Source: Fervidifonticultor_A sp037443565 (GTDB taxonomy: Bacteria; Sysuimicrobiota; Sysuimicrobiia; Sysuimicrobiales; Humicultoraceae). Taken from it: 64,000 bases of DNA. The notes under the pieces are model-generated. The model worked only from the letters and a program-made list of their open reading frames with translations, did not search any database and was not told where the DNA came from. Below are positions 32,221-41,391 of the stretch, piece after piece (the first letter of the stretch is position 1; every line of letters begins with the position of its first letter). The DNA is taken from contig JBBIOB010000004.1 of NCBI GenBank assembly GCA_037443565.1, positions 52,057 to 116,056 on the forward strand. The letters run 5' to 3'. A program made the position numbers and the translations under genes.

Positions 32221-32983
32221 TCAGCAGATCCGAGGGAGCTGCTCGCCGCTCAGCATGTCCACGTTGGGCGGGATCCGCTGGTTCCAGTATGGCCGGATTC
32301 CGGCCTCCCGGAGGCGCCGTACGGCGCGCTCCGTAAGGTAGGCGTTCGAAGAGGCGTCCGACGCTGGAGCACAACGGCGAGTTGACCCCGCGGGCCAGCA
32401 TCTGCCGCAGCACCTGCGTTTCGGCTTTGGAGAACGAAGCGACCGGTGCAAGGTGCCCCAGGTCGAAGGTCGCGTCGCCGAAGACGGCATGGAGCAGACC
32501 GACGGCCGTCCGCCGCGGCTCCCGCACCGCCTGCTTGCCGCCCGGCAGCGGGAAGTGGCGGAAGGAGGCGGAGCGGCTGAAGCCCTCGGCCGTCACGCGC
32601 AGGAACTCGCCGCCCCAGACTGTCCCGTCCATGCCATCCCCGCCGCCGTCCCAGGCCACGCCCAGCACGGGACCGTCGATCTCGTGCTCGGCCATGCACG
32701 ACAGGACGTGCGCGTAGTGGTGCTGCACCTTGACCCGGAGCAGGCCCGAGCGCTCGGCAAACTGCGTGGAGAGGTAGTCGGGGTGCGCGTCGCAGGCCAC
32801 GATTACGGGGGAGGCGTCGTACAGCCGGCCGAAGTCGGCGACCACCCGGACAAAGGCCTCGTAGGCCTGCGCCGTCTCCAGGGTGCCGATGTGCTGGCTG
32901 ATGAAGACGCGATCGCCCACCGCCAGGGCCACGGTGTTCTTCAGGTGGCCGCCGACAGCCAGCACCGCCGGGTCGTCAGGCGC
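32221..32983 (-). pseudogene. Decayed hypF (Kae1-like carbamoyltransferase domain fragment)
   Basis: Minus-strand reading from about 32983 gives PAVLAVGGHLKNTVALAVGD, ISQHIGTLETAQAYEAFVRV, VACDAHPDYLSTQFAER, VQHHYAHVLSCMAEHEIDGP and GVAWDGGGDGMDGTVWGGEF. This is the Kae1-like domain of HypF, including the HHYAH metal site. The N-terminal acylphosphatase, zinc-finger and YrdC domains are missing. At about 32345 the frame jumps from SSVGRLF to NAYLTERAVRRLREAGIRP, skipping roughly 100 family residues, and ends at 32221. It cannot work as the [NiFe]-hydrogenase maturation protein. No other hyp gene is in the window. Confidence 0.78.
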
Positions 32984-33032
32984 CGAGGCGGCGTGCCGCC
33001 TCCAGTTCCGCTGCCGCCTGCCGATACGGCCT

Positions 33033-34058
33033 TCAGGGCTCTCCGCGGACGCCCTCGGCGCGGCCCAGGGTGATGTGGACGCCGCGCCCGGTCGCCGGGG
33101 CCCGCCGGACCGCGAGCGCGGCCACAGCCAGATCCTGGACCGCGGTGCCGACCGACTTGAAGAGGGTGATCTCCGATGGATCGCGCCGGCCGGGCCGGCC
33201 GGCCGCCACCTCACCGATCTCCCCCCGGATCTCCTCCGCGCGCAGCCGGCCCTCCCCAATGGGGATGAGCAGGTCGCCGGCTTCCTCCAGGGCGGCGGCG
33301 CGGCTGTCCACGAAGACCGCGGCGCGCGCGACCAGATCAGAATCCACCTCGCGGGCCTGCGGCTGAAACGCGCCGATGGCGTTGACGTGCGCCCCGGGGC
33401 CGACTGCCAGGCCCGGAAAGACAGGCACGGCGCTGGTGGTCGCCGTGACGATCACCTCGGCACCGCGGACCGCGGTTTCAGGGTCGGTGGCGGCCAGGAT
33501 GCTGGCCCCCTTGACCCACGACTGCGCCCGGGCCCACTCGACAAACGCCTGCGCCCGGTCGTGATCCCGGTCCACGACCCGGACCTGCGTCACTGGCCGC
33601 ACCGCGCACACGGCTTCGAGTTGCGTGCGGGCCTGGGCGCCCGCCCCGAACAGGGCCACGATCCCGGCATGGGGCAGGGCCAGCAGGTCCGTGGCGACCC
33701 CGCTCGCCGCGCCGGTGCGCAGCGCGGTCAGGGCCGTGCCCTCGATCAGGGCCTGCGGCGTACCGTCGGCGGCGTCAAACAGGACGACGACGGCCTGCAC
33801 CACCGGCCGGCCGGTCGCGGCGTTGGCCGGGAACACCGAAACCAGCTTGGCGCCCAGCGCCACGCCCTTCAGACCGTCTGTGGCCACGGCGCCCGGCATC
33901 GCCAGGAAGACCGCATCGCTGCCGGGGACCGGGACCGCGGTACGGACTGGCACCACCGCCCGACCGGCGGAAAGCGCGACAAACCCCTCGCGGACCGCGC
34001 CGATGGCATCGGACATCGGCACGAGCGCACGCAGGTCGTCGGCGGGCAGCAGCAGCAC
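33033..34058 (-). CDS. Ornithine cyclodeaminase/mu-crystallin family protein
   Basis: 341 residues. Family landmarks: GLKGVALGAKLVSVFPANAATGRPVVQA, TALTALRTGAASGVATDLLA, the Rossmann motif VALFGAGAQARTQLEAV, NAIGAFQPQAREVDSDLV, LFKSVGTAVQDLAVA. The family converts L-ornithine to proline and ammonia with NAD, or acts on related imino acids and alanine. Its place directly after proline dehydrogenase (2 nt gap) and glutamate dehydrogenase supports the ornithine-to-proline reading: ornithine, proline, then glutamate. The start is GTG at 34058. It converges on the hypF remnant. Confidence 0.9.
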   Translation of the reverse strand: MLLLPADDLRALVPMSDAIGAVREGFVALSAGRAVVPVRTAVPVPGSDAVFLAMPGAVATDGLKGVALGAKLVSVFPANAATGRPVVQAVVVLFDAADGTPQALIEGTALTALRTGAASGVATDLLALPHAGIVALFGAGAQARTQLEAVCAVRPVTQVRVVDRDHDRAQAFVEWARAQSWVKGASILAATDPETAVRGAEVIVTATTSAVPVFPGLAVGPGAHVNAIGAFQPQAREVDSDLVARAAVFVDSRAAALEEAGDLLIPIGEGRLRAEEIRGEIGEVAAGRPGRRDPSEITLFKSVGTAVQDLAVAALAVRRAPATGRGVHITLGRAEGVRGEP

Positions 34059-34060
34059 GG

Positions 34061-34981
34061 CTAGCCCCGAAGGAGGTTGCGCAGAATGAAGACCAGGTTG
34101 GCCGGGTGCTCGGCCATGCGGCGCATGAAATAAGGATACCAGTAGTCCCCGTACGGGACGTAGATCCGGACGCGCCAGCCGTCCCGTGCCAGGCTCGTCT
34201 GGAGGTCACGCCGGATCCCGTACAGGAACTGGAACTCGAAATGATCGGCCGGGATCCCTTCGGCCCTTGCCTGATCGACCGCGGCCTTCACCAGGCGCTC
34301 ATCGTGCGTGGCGATCGCGTGAGAGGTTCGATCGCGGAGCAGCCCCATCTGGAGGCGCAGGAAGGACGCGTTCACGTCGGCCATCCGGGGGTAGGCGATG
34401 TTCGGCGGCTCGAGGTAGGCGCCCTTCACCAGCCGGATGGGGACCCCCAGCCGGAGCAGCCGCTCGGTGTCTGCCTGGCTCCGATAGAGGTAGGTCTGGA
34501 TGACCGCGCCGACGTTGTCGAAGCCTTCGCCGACGAGCCGCTCGATGATGTCCAGTGTCGCGTCGACACATGACGAGTGCTCCATGTCGACGCGGACGAA
34601 GATGCCGGCCTCCCTGGCGGCGTCCAGCACACGCCGCATGTGCGACGCCGCCAGGGCCCGGTCGAACTCCAGTCCGAGCTGGGTGAGCTTTGTGGAGATA
34701 TAGCAGTCGCGGGCCGGCGGACGCTCGCGCAGGCGCCTCGCCGCCTCGATGTAGGCGGATGCCGCGGCCTCGGCCTCCCGGGGATCTGTTACGCGCTCGC
34801 CCAGATGATTGAGTACAGTGTGATAGCCGGCGTGGGCGAGCGCGTGGATGACGTCGAGGGCCTCCTCGAGCGCCTCGCCGGCCACGAAGCGCCGCGCGGC
34901 CCGCCGCGCCATCGGATGCCGCACCACAAACCCGCGCGCGCGCGGACTCTCGGACAGGCGGAACAGAAGACCGCGCAGCAC
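34061..34981 (-). CDS. Proline dehydrogenase (monofunctional)
   Basis: 306 residues. FAD TIM-barrel enzyme oxidising proline to pyrroline-5-carboxylate. Motifs: YISTKLTQLGLEFD, FVRVDMEHSSCVDATLDI, YLYRSQADTERLL, IRLVKGAYLEP, EFQFLYGIRRDLQ, RVRIYVPYGDYWYPYFMRRM. The length equals stand-alone bacterial PRODH rather than PutA. The start is GTG at 34981, 16 nt after the gdh stop. Middle gene of gdh-prodh-ocd. The P5C dehydrogenase expected for full catabolism is not in the window. Confidence 0.94.
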   Translation of the reverse strand: MLRGLLFRLSESPRARGFVVRHPMARRAARRFVAGEALEEALDVIHALAHAGYHTVLNHLGERVTDPREAEAAASAYIEAARRLRERPPARDCYISTKLTQLGLEFDRALAASHMRRVLDAAREAGIFVRVDMEHSSCVDATLDIIERLVGEGFDNVGAVIQTYLYRSQADTERLLRLGVPIRLVKGAYLEPPNIAYPRMADVNASFLRLQMGLLRDRTSHAIATHDERLVKAAVDQARAEGIPADHFEFQFLYGIRRDLQTSLARDGWRVRIYVPYGDYWYPYFMRRMAEHPANLVFILRNLLRG

Positions 34982-34997
34982 CTCGCCCTACCCAGCC

Positions 34998-36269
34998 CTA
35001 CGGGTAGATGCCCCGCAGGTAGAGCGCCTGGGAGACCCGCTCGATCGCGCCGATCAGCGCGGCCGTGCGCATGTTGACCTGCCGCTCGTCAGCCACGTGC
35101 GCGACCTGCTCGAAGCTGCGCACCATGATGCGCTCGAGGTTCTGGTTGACCTCTTCCTCGCTCCAGAAGAACTGCTGCAGCCCCTGAACCCATTCGAAGT
35201 ACGACACGATCACCCCGCCGGCGTTGGCCAGGATGTCCGGGACGACGGTGATGCCGCGGTCTTCCAGGATGGCATCGGCGCCCGGCGTGGTCGGCCCGTT
35301 GGCCCCCTCGACGATCATCTTGGCGCGCAGCCGCGGCGCGTTGTCCTCCGCGATCTGCCCCTCAAGCGCGCAGGGTACCAGGAAGTCGCAGGGCAGCTCC
35401 AGGATCTCTTCATTGCTGATGTGGTCGGTGTCTGGGAACCCGACGACCGTCTTGGTCTGGCGGGCGTGCTCCAGCAGCCTGTCGATATCCAGACCGCGGG
35501 CGTTCATGATGCCGCCGTTGATGTCGGCCACCCCGATGATCTTGCAGCCGAGCTGCCCGATCTGGCTGGCCGCCACCGATCCGACGTTGCCGAATCCCTG
35601 GATGACGACCGTGGCGCCCTCCAGACGCATCCCCTTTCGGGCCGCTGCCTCGCGCAGGGCGATGGCCACCCCGCGTCCGGTGGCTTCCAGCCGGCCGTGC
35701 GATCCCCCGATGGCGATCGGCTTGCCTGTGACGATCGAGGGCACCGAGAATCCCCGGTGCATGCTGTAGGTATCCATCAGCCAGGCCATGACCTGAGGGT
35801 TCGTGCCGACATCGGGTGCCGGGATGTCGGACTCGGGGCCAATCATGATCACGATCTCGGCGGTGTACCGCCGGGTCAGGTGCTCCAGCTCGTTCGCCGA
35901 CAGCGTCTTGGGATTCACCACGACGCCGCCCTTCGCGCCGCCGTAGGGGAGGCCGACGACCGCGCACTTCCAGGTCATCAGCATCGCCAGCGCGCGGGTC
36001 TCGTTGAGCGTGACATCGGGGTGGTAGCGGATGCCCCCTTTGGACGGTCCGAGCACCGTGCTGTGGTGCACGCGATATCCAGTGAAGATGCGCACGGTGC
36101 CGTCGTCCATCTTCACGGGAAAGTGCACGATGAGCTCCCGCTTGGGGTAGGCCAGAAACTCCCGGATGCCCCGCTTCAACGGCAGGTAGTCTGCCGCCCG
36201 GTTGAATTGCTCGAGCGCGGCGTCCCAGGGGTCCTGCTTTGGCGCGATGACCATGGTCTTGACACTCAT
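34998..36269 (-). CDS. gdhA: Glutamate dehydrogenase (Glu/Leu/Phe/Val dehydrogenase family)
   Basis: 423 residues. Reversible oxidative deamination of glutamate. Substrate-site motifs KGGIRYHPDVTLNETRALAMLMTWKCAVVGLPYGGAKGG with catalytic Lys, then IPAPDVGTNPQVMAWLMD, the dinucleotide motif TVVIQGFGNVGSVAASQIG, and C-terminal EGANGPTTPGAD. Leading AAGGAGGAGGGG sits before the ATG at 36269. It heads the operon that ends with ornithine cyclodeaminase, placing ammonia release and 2-oxoglutarate supply at the end of proline/ornithine breakdown. Confidence 0.95.
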   Translation of the reverse strand: MSVKTMVIAPKQDPWDAALEQFNRAADYLPLKRGIREFLAYPKRELIVHFPVKMDDGTVRIFTGYRVHHSTVLGPSKGGIRYHPDVTLNETRALAMLMTWKCAVVGLPYGGAKGGVVVNPKTLSANELEHLTRRYTAEIVIMIGPESDIPAPDVGTNPQVMAWLMDTYSMHRGFSVPSIVTGKPIAIGGSHGRLEATGRGVAIALREAAARKGMRLEGATVVIQGFGNVGSVAASQIGQLGCKIIGVADINGGIMNARGLDIDRLLEHARQTKTVVGFPDTDHISNEEILELPCDFLVPCALEGQIAEDNAPRLRAKMIVEGANGPTTPGADAILEDRGITVVPDILANAGGVIVSYFEWVQGLQQFFWSEEEVNQNLERIMVRSFEQVAHVADERQVNMRTAALIGAIERVSQALYLRGIYP

Positions 36270-36317
36270 GCGTTCCCCTCCTCCTTGATGGGCGCCGGAC
36301 GGTCGGCGCAGGACACG

Positions 36318-37262
36318 TCAGCGCACCAGCGCCGACAGGGGGACCAGCGTCACGCCCTGCCGGTCGAACTCGCCGCGCATCTCGGCGATGACGCGCGGGG
36401 TCAGGCGTTGCGCGTGCCCGATCGCGATGGCCTCGCCGCGCGCCCGGGCTAAGCCGATGAGGCGCTGGACCTCCTGCCGGATGGCCTCCTCCTCGTCCGT
36501 GTTGTCCAGGAATATCGTCCGGGCCGCCGTGCGGACCCCCATCTCGCCGGCCAGGGACTCCGCGATGGTGTCAGGCGTAGTGCGGCTGTCCACAAAGAAC
36601 AGCCCGCGCTCGCGGACGACCTCGAGCACCGCCCGCATGATCCTGCGGTCGGCTGTGCCGCGCGATCCCATGTGATTGTTGATGCCGCGGACGCCGGGCA
36701 CCGAGGACAGATTGGCGCGCACGACATCGCGGATCTCCTGGTCGGTCATCGCGGTCGTGACGCCGCCGGGCCCCAACGCCTTGGCGCCGTCTAGGGGTTC
36801 GAGCGGGAGGTGCAGGATCACCTCAAGACCGGCGACGACGGCGCGCCGCGCGACCTCGGACGAATGGGCCAGACCGGGGAGCACTGCCACAGTCACAGGT
36901 CGTCCGATTGCTATGATCTTTTCGACATCGGCGAGACTCCCGCCTGCGTCGTCGAAGACGATCGCCACGCGGGGCCCTGTCTGCTCCGGCGCCGCCGGCG
37001 TCGGGCGCGCCTGCGGCGGCGGCACCGATTCTGCCCGGGGGACGGGCACAAGGACCTGAACGGCCTGGCTCGGAGAGGTTGGGGACCCGGCCCGGTGCGC
37101 CTTGTACGAGAGGCCGACGCCGGCTGCCAGACCGATCAGGGCGGCCAGCGCGAGCGGCAGGCCGAATCGACGGCTCACGGCGCGGCGGCGCGGCCGAACC
37201 TGAGGCTGGCCTGACCGCCTACCGCCGCTGCGTGACCCGCTGCCTGAGAACCTCGATGCCAC
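36318..37262 (-). CDS. Divergent polysaccharide deacetylase (YibQ/DUF610 family)
   Basis: About 314 residues. An Arg-rich start and one signal-anchor helix (LPLALAALIGLAAGVGLSY) are followed by a Pro/Ser linker. The deacetylase-like barrel then reads RVAIVFDDAGGSLADVEKIIAIGRPVTVAVLPGLAHSSEVARRA, VILHLPLEPLDG, INNHMGSRGTADRRIM, FFVDSRTTPDTIAE, AIAIGHAQRLTPRVIAEM. In proteobacteria it lies next to envC and ctpA, as here. The start at 37262 overlaps the protease gene by 44 nt; a GTG at 37178 is the alternative. Probably involved in cell-wall maintenance; activity in this subfamily is unproven. Confidence 0.88.
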   Translation of the reverse strand: MASRFSGSGSRSGGRRSGQPQVRPRRRAVSRRFGLPLALAALIGLAAGVGLSYKAHRAGSPTSPSQAVQVLVPVPRAESVPPPQARPTPAAPEQTGPRVAIVFDDAGGSLADVEKIIAIGRPVTVAVLPGLAHSSEVARRAVVAGLEVILHLPLEPLDGAKALGPGGVTTAMTDQEIRDVVRANLSSVPGVRGINNHMGSRGTADRRIMRAVLEVVRERGLFFVDSRTTPDTIAESLAGEMGVRTAARTIFLDNTDEEEAIRQEVQRLIGLARARGEAIAIGHAQRLTPRVIAEMRGEFDRQGVTLVPLSALVR

Positions 37263-38445
37263 GCTGCAACTGCTCGGTGAGGATCCGTGCCGCGTCCGCT
37301 TCGGCCTTGCCCTCCAACCTGTCGCCTGCCGGCACGGTCGGTGGGATCCCGCGCCCGTGGATGTCGTGGTCCGACGGCGTCAGGTACTTCGCCGTCGTGA
37401 CGGCTGCGCCGCCGCCGGCACTCAGGTTGAAGATCGACTGGATCACGCCCTTGCCGAACGTCTGCCGACCGACCAGATCGGCGCCGGCCGAGTCCTTCAG
37501 GGCCCCCGCCAGGATCTCCGAGGCGCTGGCGCTGAACTCGTTGACGAGCACGACCACCGGGACCGTCACCTTCTGCCCTCGGCCGGCGCGCTCGGTCGTC
37601 CTGCGGCCGCTGCGCCCAACGATGTGGACGATCGGCCGGCCCTCCGGCACGAAGCGGTTGGCGATCTGCAGCGCCGCTTCGAGCAGGCCGCCGCCGTTGC
37701 TGCGCAGGTCGAGGAGCAGGCCGCGCGCGCCCGCCGTGATCTGGCGGTCGAGTTCCGCCCCGACTTCCCTCGCGGTCTGGTCGTTGAAGGTCAGGATCCG
37801 AATGTATCCCAGACGCTCGGCCGCCAGCCGGCGCTGGATCGCCTGATCGAGCGTTGACGGTCCCTGGACGGTCACGATCTGGACCCGTGCACGCGTGATC
37901 TCGACCTCGAGCGTCGTGTCCTGTCGGCCGATGGTCAGCCGTACCCTGGTGCCCGCTGGGCCCCGAATCCGGCTCACCGCCTCCTGCAGCGCCATGCCGT
38001 CGGTGCGCACGCCGTCGATCATCCGGATGCGGTCCCCGGCGCGCAGCCCCGCCCGCTGCGCCGGCGTGCCCTCGATCGGCTGCACGACGATCAGGTGTCC
38101 GTCGCGGATGTCGATGAAGATCCCGATGCCGAAGAAGAACCCCTGCGTGTCCTGCGAGAACTCCCGGAACGCGGTGCGGTCCATGTAGCGCGTGTACGGG
38201 TCGTCCAGCGCTTCGAGCAGGCCGCGCGCAGCGCCATCGAACAGCACAGACGACTCCGGGACCGGGTTGAGGTACTCCCGACGCAGGGTGGCCAGCAGCT
38301 CCTGCAGCAGGGCAAAGCCCTGCTCGTCGGCCGGCCGCGCGGCGGCGGTCCGCTGGCCGTAGCCGTAGCCCGCCGCGAAGGTGGACACAACGAGGGCCAC
38401 CAGGACGAGCGCGGCCGATATCCGAGACCCCTTGAACACGATCAT
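37219..38445 (-). CDS. S41 C-terminal processing protease
   Basis: 408 residues. N-terminal anchor (AALVLVALVVSTFAAGYGYG), DDPYTRYMDRTAFREF, PDZ domain (FFGIGIFIDIRDGHLIVVQPIEGTPAQRAGLRAGDRIRMIDG), then the peptidase core: LLLDLRSNGGGLLEAAL, catalytic Ser in VNEFSASASEILAGAL and Lys in VGRQTFGKGVIQSIF. It degrades or trims envelope proteins. The ATG at 38445 with GGGGGG just upstream fits the anchor. It follows the EnvC-like gene in the ftsEX run, as in many bacteria, where it may control peptidoglycan hydrolases. Confidence 0.95.
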   Translation of the reverse strand: MIVFKGSRISAALVLVALVVSTFAAGYGYGQRTAAARPADEQGFALLQELLATLRREYLNPVPESSVLFDGAARGLLEALDDPYTRYMDRTAFREFSQDTQGFFFGIGIFIDIRDGHLIVVQPIEGTPAQRAGLRAGDRIRMIDGVRTDGMALQEAVSRIRGPAGTRVRLTIGRQDTTLEVEITRARVQIVTVQGPSTLDQAIQRRLAAERLGYIRILTFNDQTAREVGAELDRQITAGARGLLLDLRSNGGGLLEAALQIANRFVPEGRPIVHIVGRSGRRTTERAGRGQKVTVPVVVLVNEFSASASEILAGALKDSAGADLVGRQTFGKGVIQSIFNLSAGGGAAVTTAKYLTPSDHDIHGRGIPPTVPAGDRLEGKAEADAARILTEQLQRGIEVLRQRVTQRR

Positions 38446-38523
38446 CGCCCCCCAGCCGGCCACGTGGGCCGGCGGTTGTAGCTTATCGTGGCGGGCACGG
38501 CCCGGACAAGCCGCGCCGCCTCG

Positions 38524-39666
38524 TCAGCGGAGCGGATCGATGGGCCGCCCGTTCTGGCGGACCTCGTAGTGGAGGTGCGGACCGGTGGCGTACCCGGTGC
38601 TTCCCACGCGGCCGATGACGTGGTTGCGCGTCACCCGCGTGCCCGCACCGACCAGGATTGCCGAGAGGTGTCCGTACAGTGTGGACAATCCCTGGCCGTG
38701 GTCGACGACGATCAGCCTGCCGTAGCCGCCGTACCAGCCGGCAAACAGCACCGTACCGTCCGCGGCCGCCCGGACCGGCGCACCGTGGGGGGCGGCGATG
38801 TCCACGCCGGTATGGAAGTGCCGTCGCCCGAACAGCGGGTGCACCCGCGAGCCGAAGCGCGACGTCAGGGGCCCGCGCAGTGGCATGACGAATCCCACCA
38901 GCCGACCGCCGACGACCGACGCCCCCGCGCCCTGAAGGCGCAGAATCAGCGCCTCGAGCTGCGAGGAGTCGTCCTCGAGCTCACGCACGGCCTGCTCGGT
39001 GACGGCGCGCTCACCCGCAATCCGCCGGAGAATGGTCCGCTTCTCCTCGACCTTTCGCGCGAGGGTCTGCTGGCGCTCCTCGGTCTCTGCCATCAGCACC
39101 CGCACCCGCTCCCGCTCCGCCTCGAGCTGCTCCCGTAGCGCGATCGTGCGGTCTCGTTCTGCGGCATACGCCTCGACGAGCTCGGTGTCCCGGTGGATGA
39201 TGGTGCTCACCAGGCGGGCCCGGGCGATGAACTCCGGGAACGACGTGGCGCCGAGGACCACGTCTAGATAGCCGGCCCGGCCCAGCCGGTACGCATCCAC
39301 GACACGCTCACCCAGCACGGTCTGTTGCCGCACCAGGGTGCTCTCAGCCCGCGCCAGCGCCACGACCGCGGCCTCCTCGGCCCTCCGGACTCTCTTCAGC
39401 TCCACCCCCAGGCGCGCCAACCGGTGCTCTGTGGCCTCGCGTTCGCGGTCCAGGCGCTGCACCTCGTCGGCCAGGCGGCGCTCACGCCGCCGCGCCTGGT
39501 CCAGGCGCTGCTTCTGCAGCTCCAGGCGCTGCTGGACGCGCTTGAGCTCCTCCTGTCTCGCGGGCAGCGATCCTCCGGCAGCCGGCGCGCCGGCAGCCGG
39601 AGCGACCGCTGTCGCAGCCACAAGGACGCCGACGCAGGCCGCGACCGCGGAGAGCCCTCGCCGCAT
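38524..39666 (-). CDS. EnvC-like murein hydrolase activator / M23 (LytM) peptidase
   Basis: 380 residues. Signal peptide (GLSAVAACVGVLVAATAVAPAAG), a long coiled coil at about 30-225 (EELKRVQQRLELQKQRLDQA..., LEAERERVRVLMAETEERQQ), then a LytM domain. The Zn-site motifs are complete: HFHTGVDIAAPHGAPVRA (HxxxD) and ATGPHLHYEVRQNG (HxH). An intact site suggests a working endopeptidase rather than a degenerate EnvC activator. The start overlaps the ftsX stop as TGATG. In this order FtsEX would bind the coiled coil and gate septal wall cleavage. Confidence 0.93.
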   Translation of the reverse strand: MRRGLSAVAACVGVLVAATAVAPAAGAPAAGGSLPARQEELKRVQQRLELQKQRLDQARRRERRLADEVQRLDREREATEHRLARLGVELKRVRRAEEAAVVALARAESTLVRQQTVLGERVVDAYRLGRAGYLDVVLGATSFPEFIARARLVSTIIHRDTELVEAYAAERDRTIALREQLEAERERVRVLMAETEERQQTLARKVEEKRTILRRIAGERAVTEQAVRELEDDSSQLEALILRLQGAGASVVGGRLVGFVMPLRGPLTSRFGSRVHPLFGRRHFHTGVDIAAPHGAPVRAAADGTVLFAGWYGGYGRLIVVDHGQGLSTLYGHLSAILVGAGTRVTRNHVIGRVGSTGYATGPHLHYEVRQNGRPIDPLR

Positions 39667-40619
39667 CACGACAGCAGGTGCCTCCGAAGGCCGATCGCGC
39701 TCCCCCCCACGCCGACAGCGATGCCGAGCGCCCAGACCAGCGCCAGCGCCTGGGGCAGCACCGCCCCTGGAGCCACCAGGGGCAGAAACGGCAGGGCGCT
39801 CGAGGCGTGGCCGGCCAGCACCAGGTACCCTGCGCAGAGCGCGCCGCCGGCCAGCACCGCCGCGGCGGCGCCCTGCAGCGCGCCTTCGACCACAAAGGGG
39901 CCTCGCACGAACCCGGGCGTCGCGCCGACAAGCGTCATGATCTCGATCTCCTGGCGCCGCGCGGCGATGGTCAGCCTGATCGTGTTGACGATGATGAGGA
40001 GGGCCGCCGCGGCCAGCAGGCCGGCCAGCACCATCCCGGCGATCCGCACGGCTCGAGTGAGCGCCATCAGCCGGGCGACGATGGGGGCCCCGTAGACCAC
40101 CTCGTCAACCCCCTCGATCCGTTGAAGGACCTCAGCCACCTCGCGCACCCGGCGGGCATCTGTCACCCGCACCTCGATCGAGTCGGGCAGAGGATTCGAC
40201 GGCAGCAGCTCGTTGACGGAGGCCATGGCCTGAAACGTCCGCTGCAGTCGCCGCAGCGCTTCGTCCCGCGTCACGATCTCGGCCGACCGCACCGCAGGAA
40301 GTCCCTGAACTGCCGCGAGCACCCGCTGCTGTTGCACGGCCGGCAGATTCCCGCGGAGGAACCCGACGATCTCAACCTGTCCCTCCAGAATGGCTGCGAC
40401 GTGCCCGAGGTTGGCAGAGACGAGAAATCCGGCACCGGCCACGGCCAGTGCAATGGTGATGGTCGTCGTCGCGGCGGCCACCATGAGGGCGTTCCGTCGG
40501 AGCCCGCCCAGGGCGTCCGCCAGGACCACGCGGGTGCCGCTCGTCCAACGACGCGGCAGCAGGACGCGCGTCTCCGTCGCCCGGTCAGCGCGCGGTCTGG
40601 TAGAGACCCCGGGACTCAT
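39666..40619 (-). CDS. ftsX: Cell division protein FtsX (permease-like)
   Basis: 317 residues. Four helices: NALMVAAATTTITIALAVAGAGFLV, then after a large extracellular domain IAGMVLAGLLAAAALLIIVNTIRLTI, ALQGAAAAVLAGGALCAGYLVLA and VLPQALALVWALGIAVGVGGSAIG. The ECD has VEIVGFLRGNLPAVQQQRVLAAVQGLPAV and SIEVRVTDARRVREV, typical of FtsX. RRQEIEIMTLVGATPGFVRGPF is the conserved cytoplasmic loop. The ATG at 40619 overlaps ftsE by 35 nt. It transmits FtsE ATP hydrolysis to the EnvC-like hydrolase encoded next. Confidence 0.94.
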   Translation of the reverse strand: MSPGVSTRPRADRATETRVLLPRRWTSGTRVVLADALGGLRRNALMVAAATTTITIALAVAGAGFLVSANLGHVAAILEGQVEIVGFLRGNLPAVQQQRVLAAVQGLPAVRSAEIVTRDEALRRLQRTFQAMASVNELLPSNPLPDSIEVRVTDARRVREVAEVLQRIEGVDEVVYGAPIVARLMALTRAVRIAGMVLAGLLAAAALLIIVNTIRLTIAARRQEIEIMTLVGATPGFVRGPFVVEGALQGAAAAVLAGGALCAGYLVLAGHASSALPFLPLVAPGAVLPQALALVWALGIAVGVGGSAIGLRRHLLS

Positions 40620-41271
40620 CTCGCACCACCCGACCGGCGTGGAGCTCGATGACCCGCCGGCGGAGGATGTCGACCAGCATCGGATTGTGCGTCGTAACGA
40701 CCATCGTCGTGCCGCGCAGGTTGATCGCACTCAGCAGGTGCATGATCTCCCATGCCGCTTCGGGGTCGAGGTTGCCGGTGGGCTCGTCGGCGAGCACGAC
40801 GCGGGGCCGGGTGGCGATGGCCCGGGCAATGCCAACGCGCTGCTGCTCACCTCCCGAGAGGCGGACGGGCAGGTCATCGGCCCGATCGGCAAGACCGACG
40901 GTCTCCAGCGCCCACAACACCCGGGGGCCGATCTCCAGGGGGTCGACACCGGTCACGCGCAGCGCGAACGCCACGTTGTCCGCCACGGTCCGGTCTGGCA
41001 GCAGCTTGAAGTCCTGGAAGACCGCCCCGAGTCGGCGGCGCAGGAACGGGATCTGCGCCGCCGGGAGCGCACCAACATCGACGCCGTCAACCACCACCCG
41101 ACCGGCGGTCGGCCGTTCAATGCGCTGGATGAGCTTCAGGAAGGTGGACTTGCCGCTCCCGGTGGGGCCGACCAGGAAGACGAACTCGCCCGGATCGATC
41201 CGGACGGTGACCCCTTGTAGGGCGACAATTCCAGTGGGGTACGCCTTGCCGACGCCGTGAAAGTGGATCAT
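40585..41271 (-). CDS. ftsE: Cell division ATP-binding protein FtsE
   Basis: 228 residues. Starts MIHFHGVGKAYPTGIVALQGV, Walker A GPTGSGKST, Q-loop AVFQDFKLLPDRTVADNVAF, signature LSGGEQQRVGIARAI, Walker B VVLADEPTGNLDPE, H-loop VVTTHNPMLV. The KLLPDRTVxxNVAF block is diagnostic of FtsE among the MacB-like ATPases. GGAG precedes the ATG at 41271. It is the first gene of ftsE-ftsX-envC-like-ctpA-yibQ-like, an envelope remodelling operon. Confidence 0.96.
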   Translation of the reverse strand: MIHFHGVGKAYPTGIVALQGVTVRIDPGEFVFLVGPTGSGKSTFLKLIQRIERPTAGRVVVDGVDVGALPAAQIPFLRRRLGAVFQDFKLLPDRTVADNVAFALRVTGVDPLEIGPRVLWALETVGLADRADDLPVRLSGGEQQRVGIARAIATRPRVVLADEPTGNLDPEAAWEIMHLLSAINLRGTTMVVTTHNPMLVDILRRRVIELHAGRVVRDESRGLYQTAR

Positions 41272-41391
41272 CGCTGCTCCGACGAGAGGGTACGACCGTT
41301 GCGACGACGTGCTTACGGGTTTCGTCGGGCGCCGGTGGACTCCTGCTGACCTCCGGCCGCAGTGCCACCGGGCCGTCGGCCGCCGCTCCGA

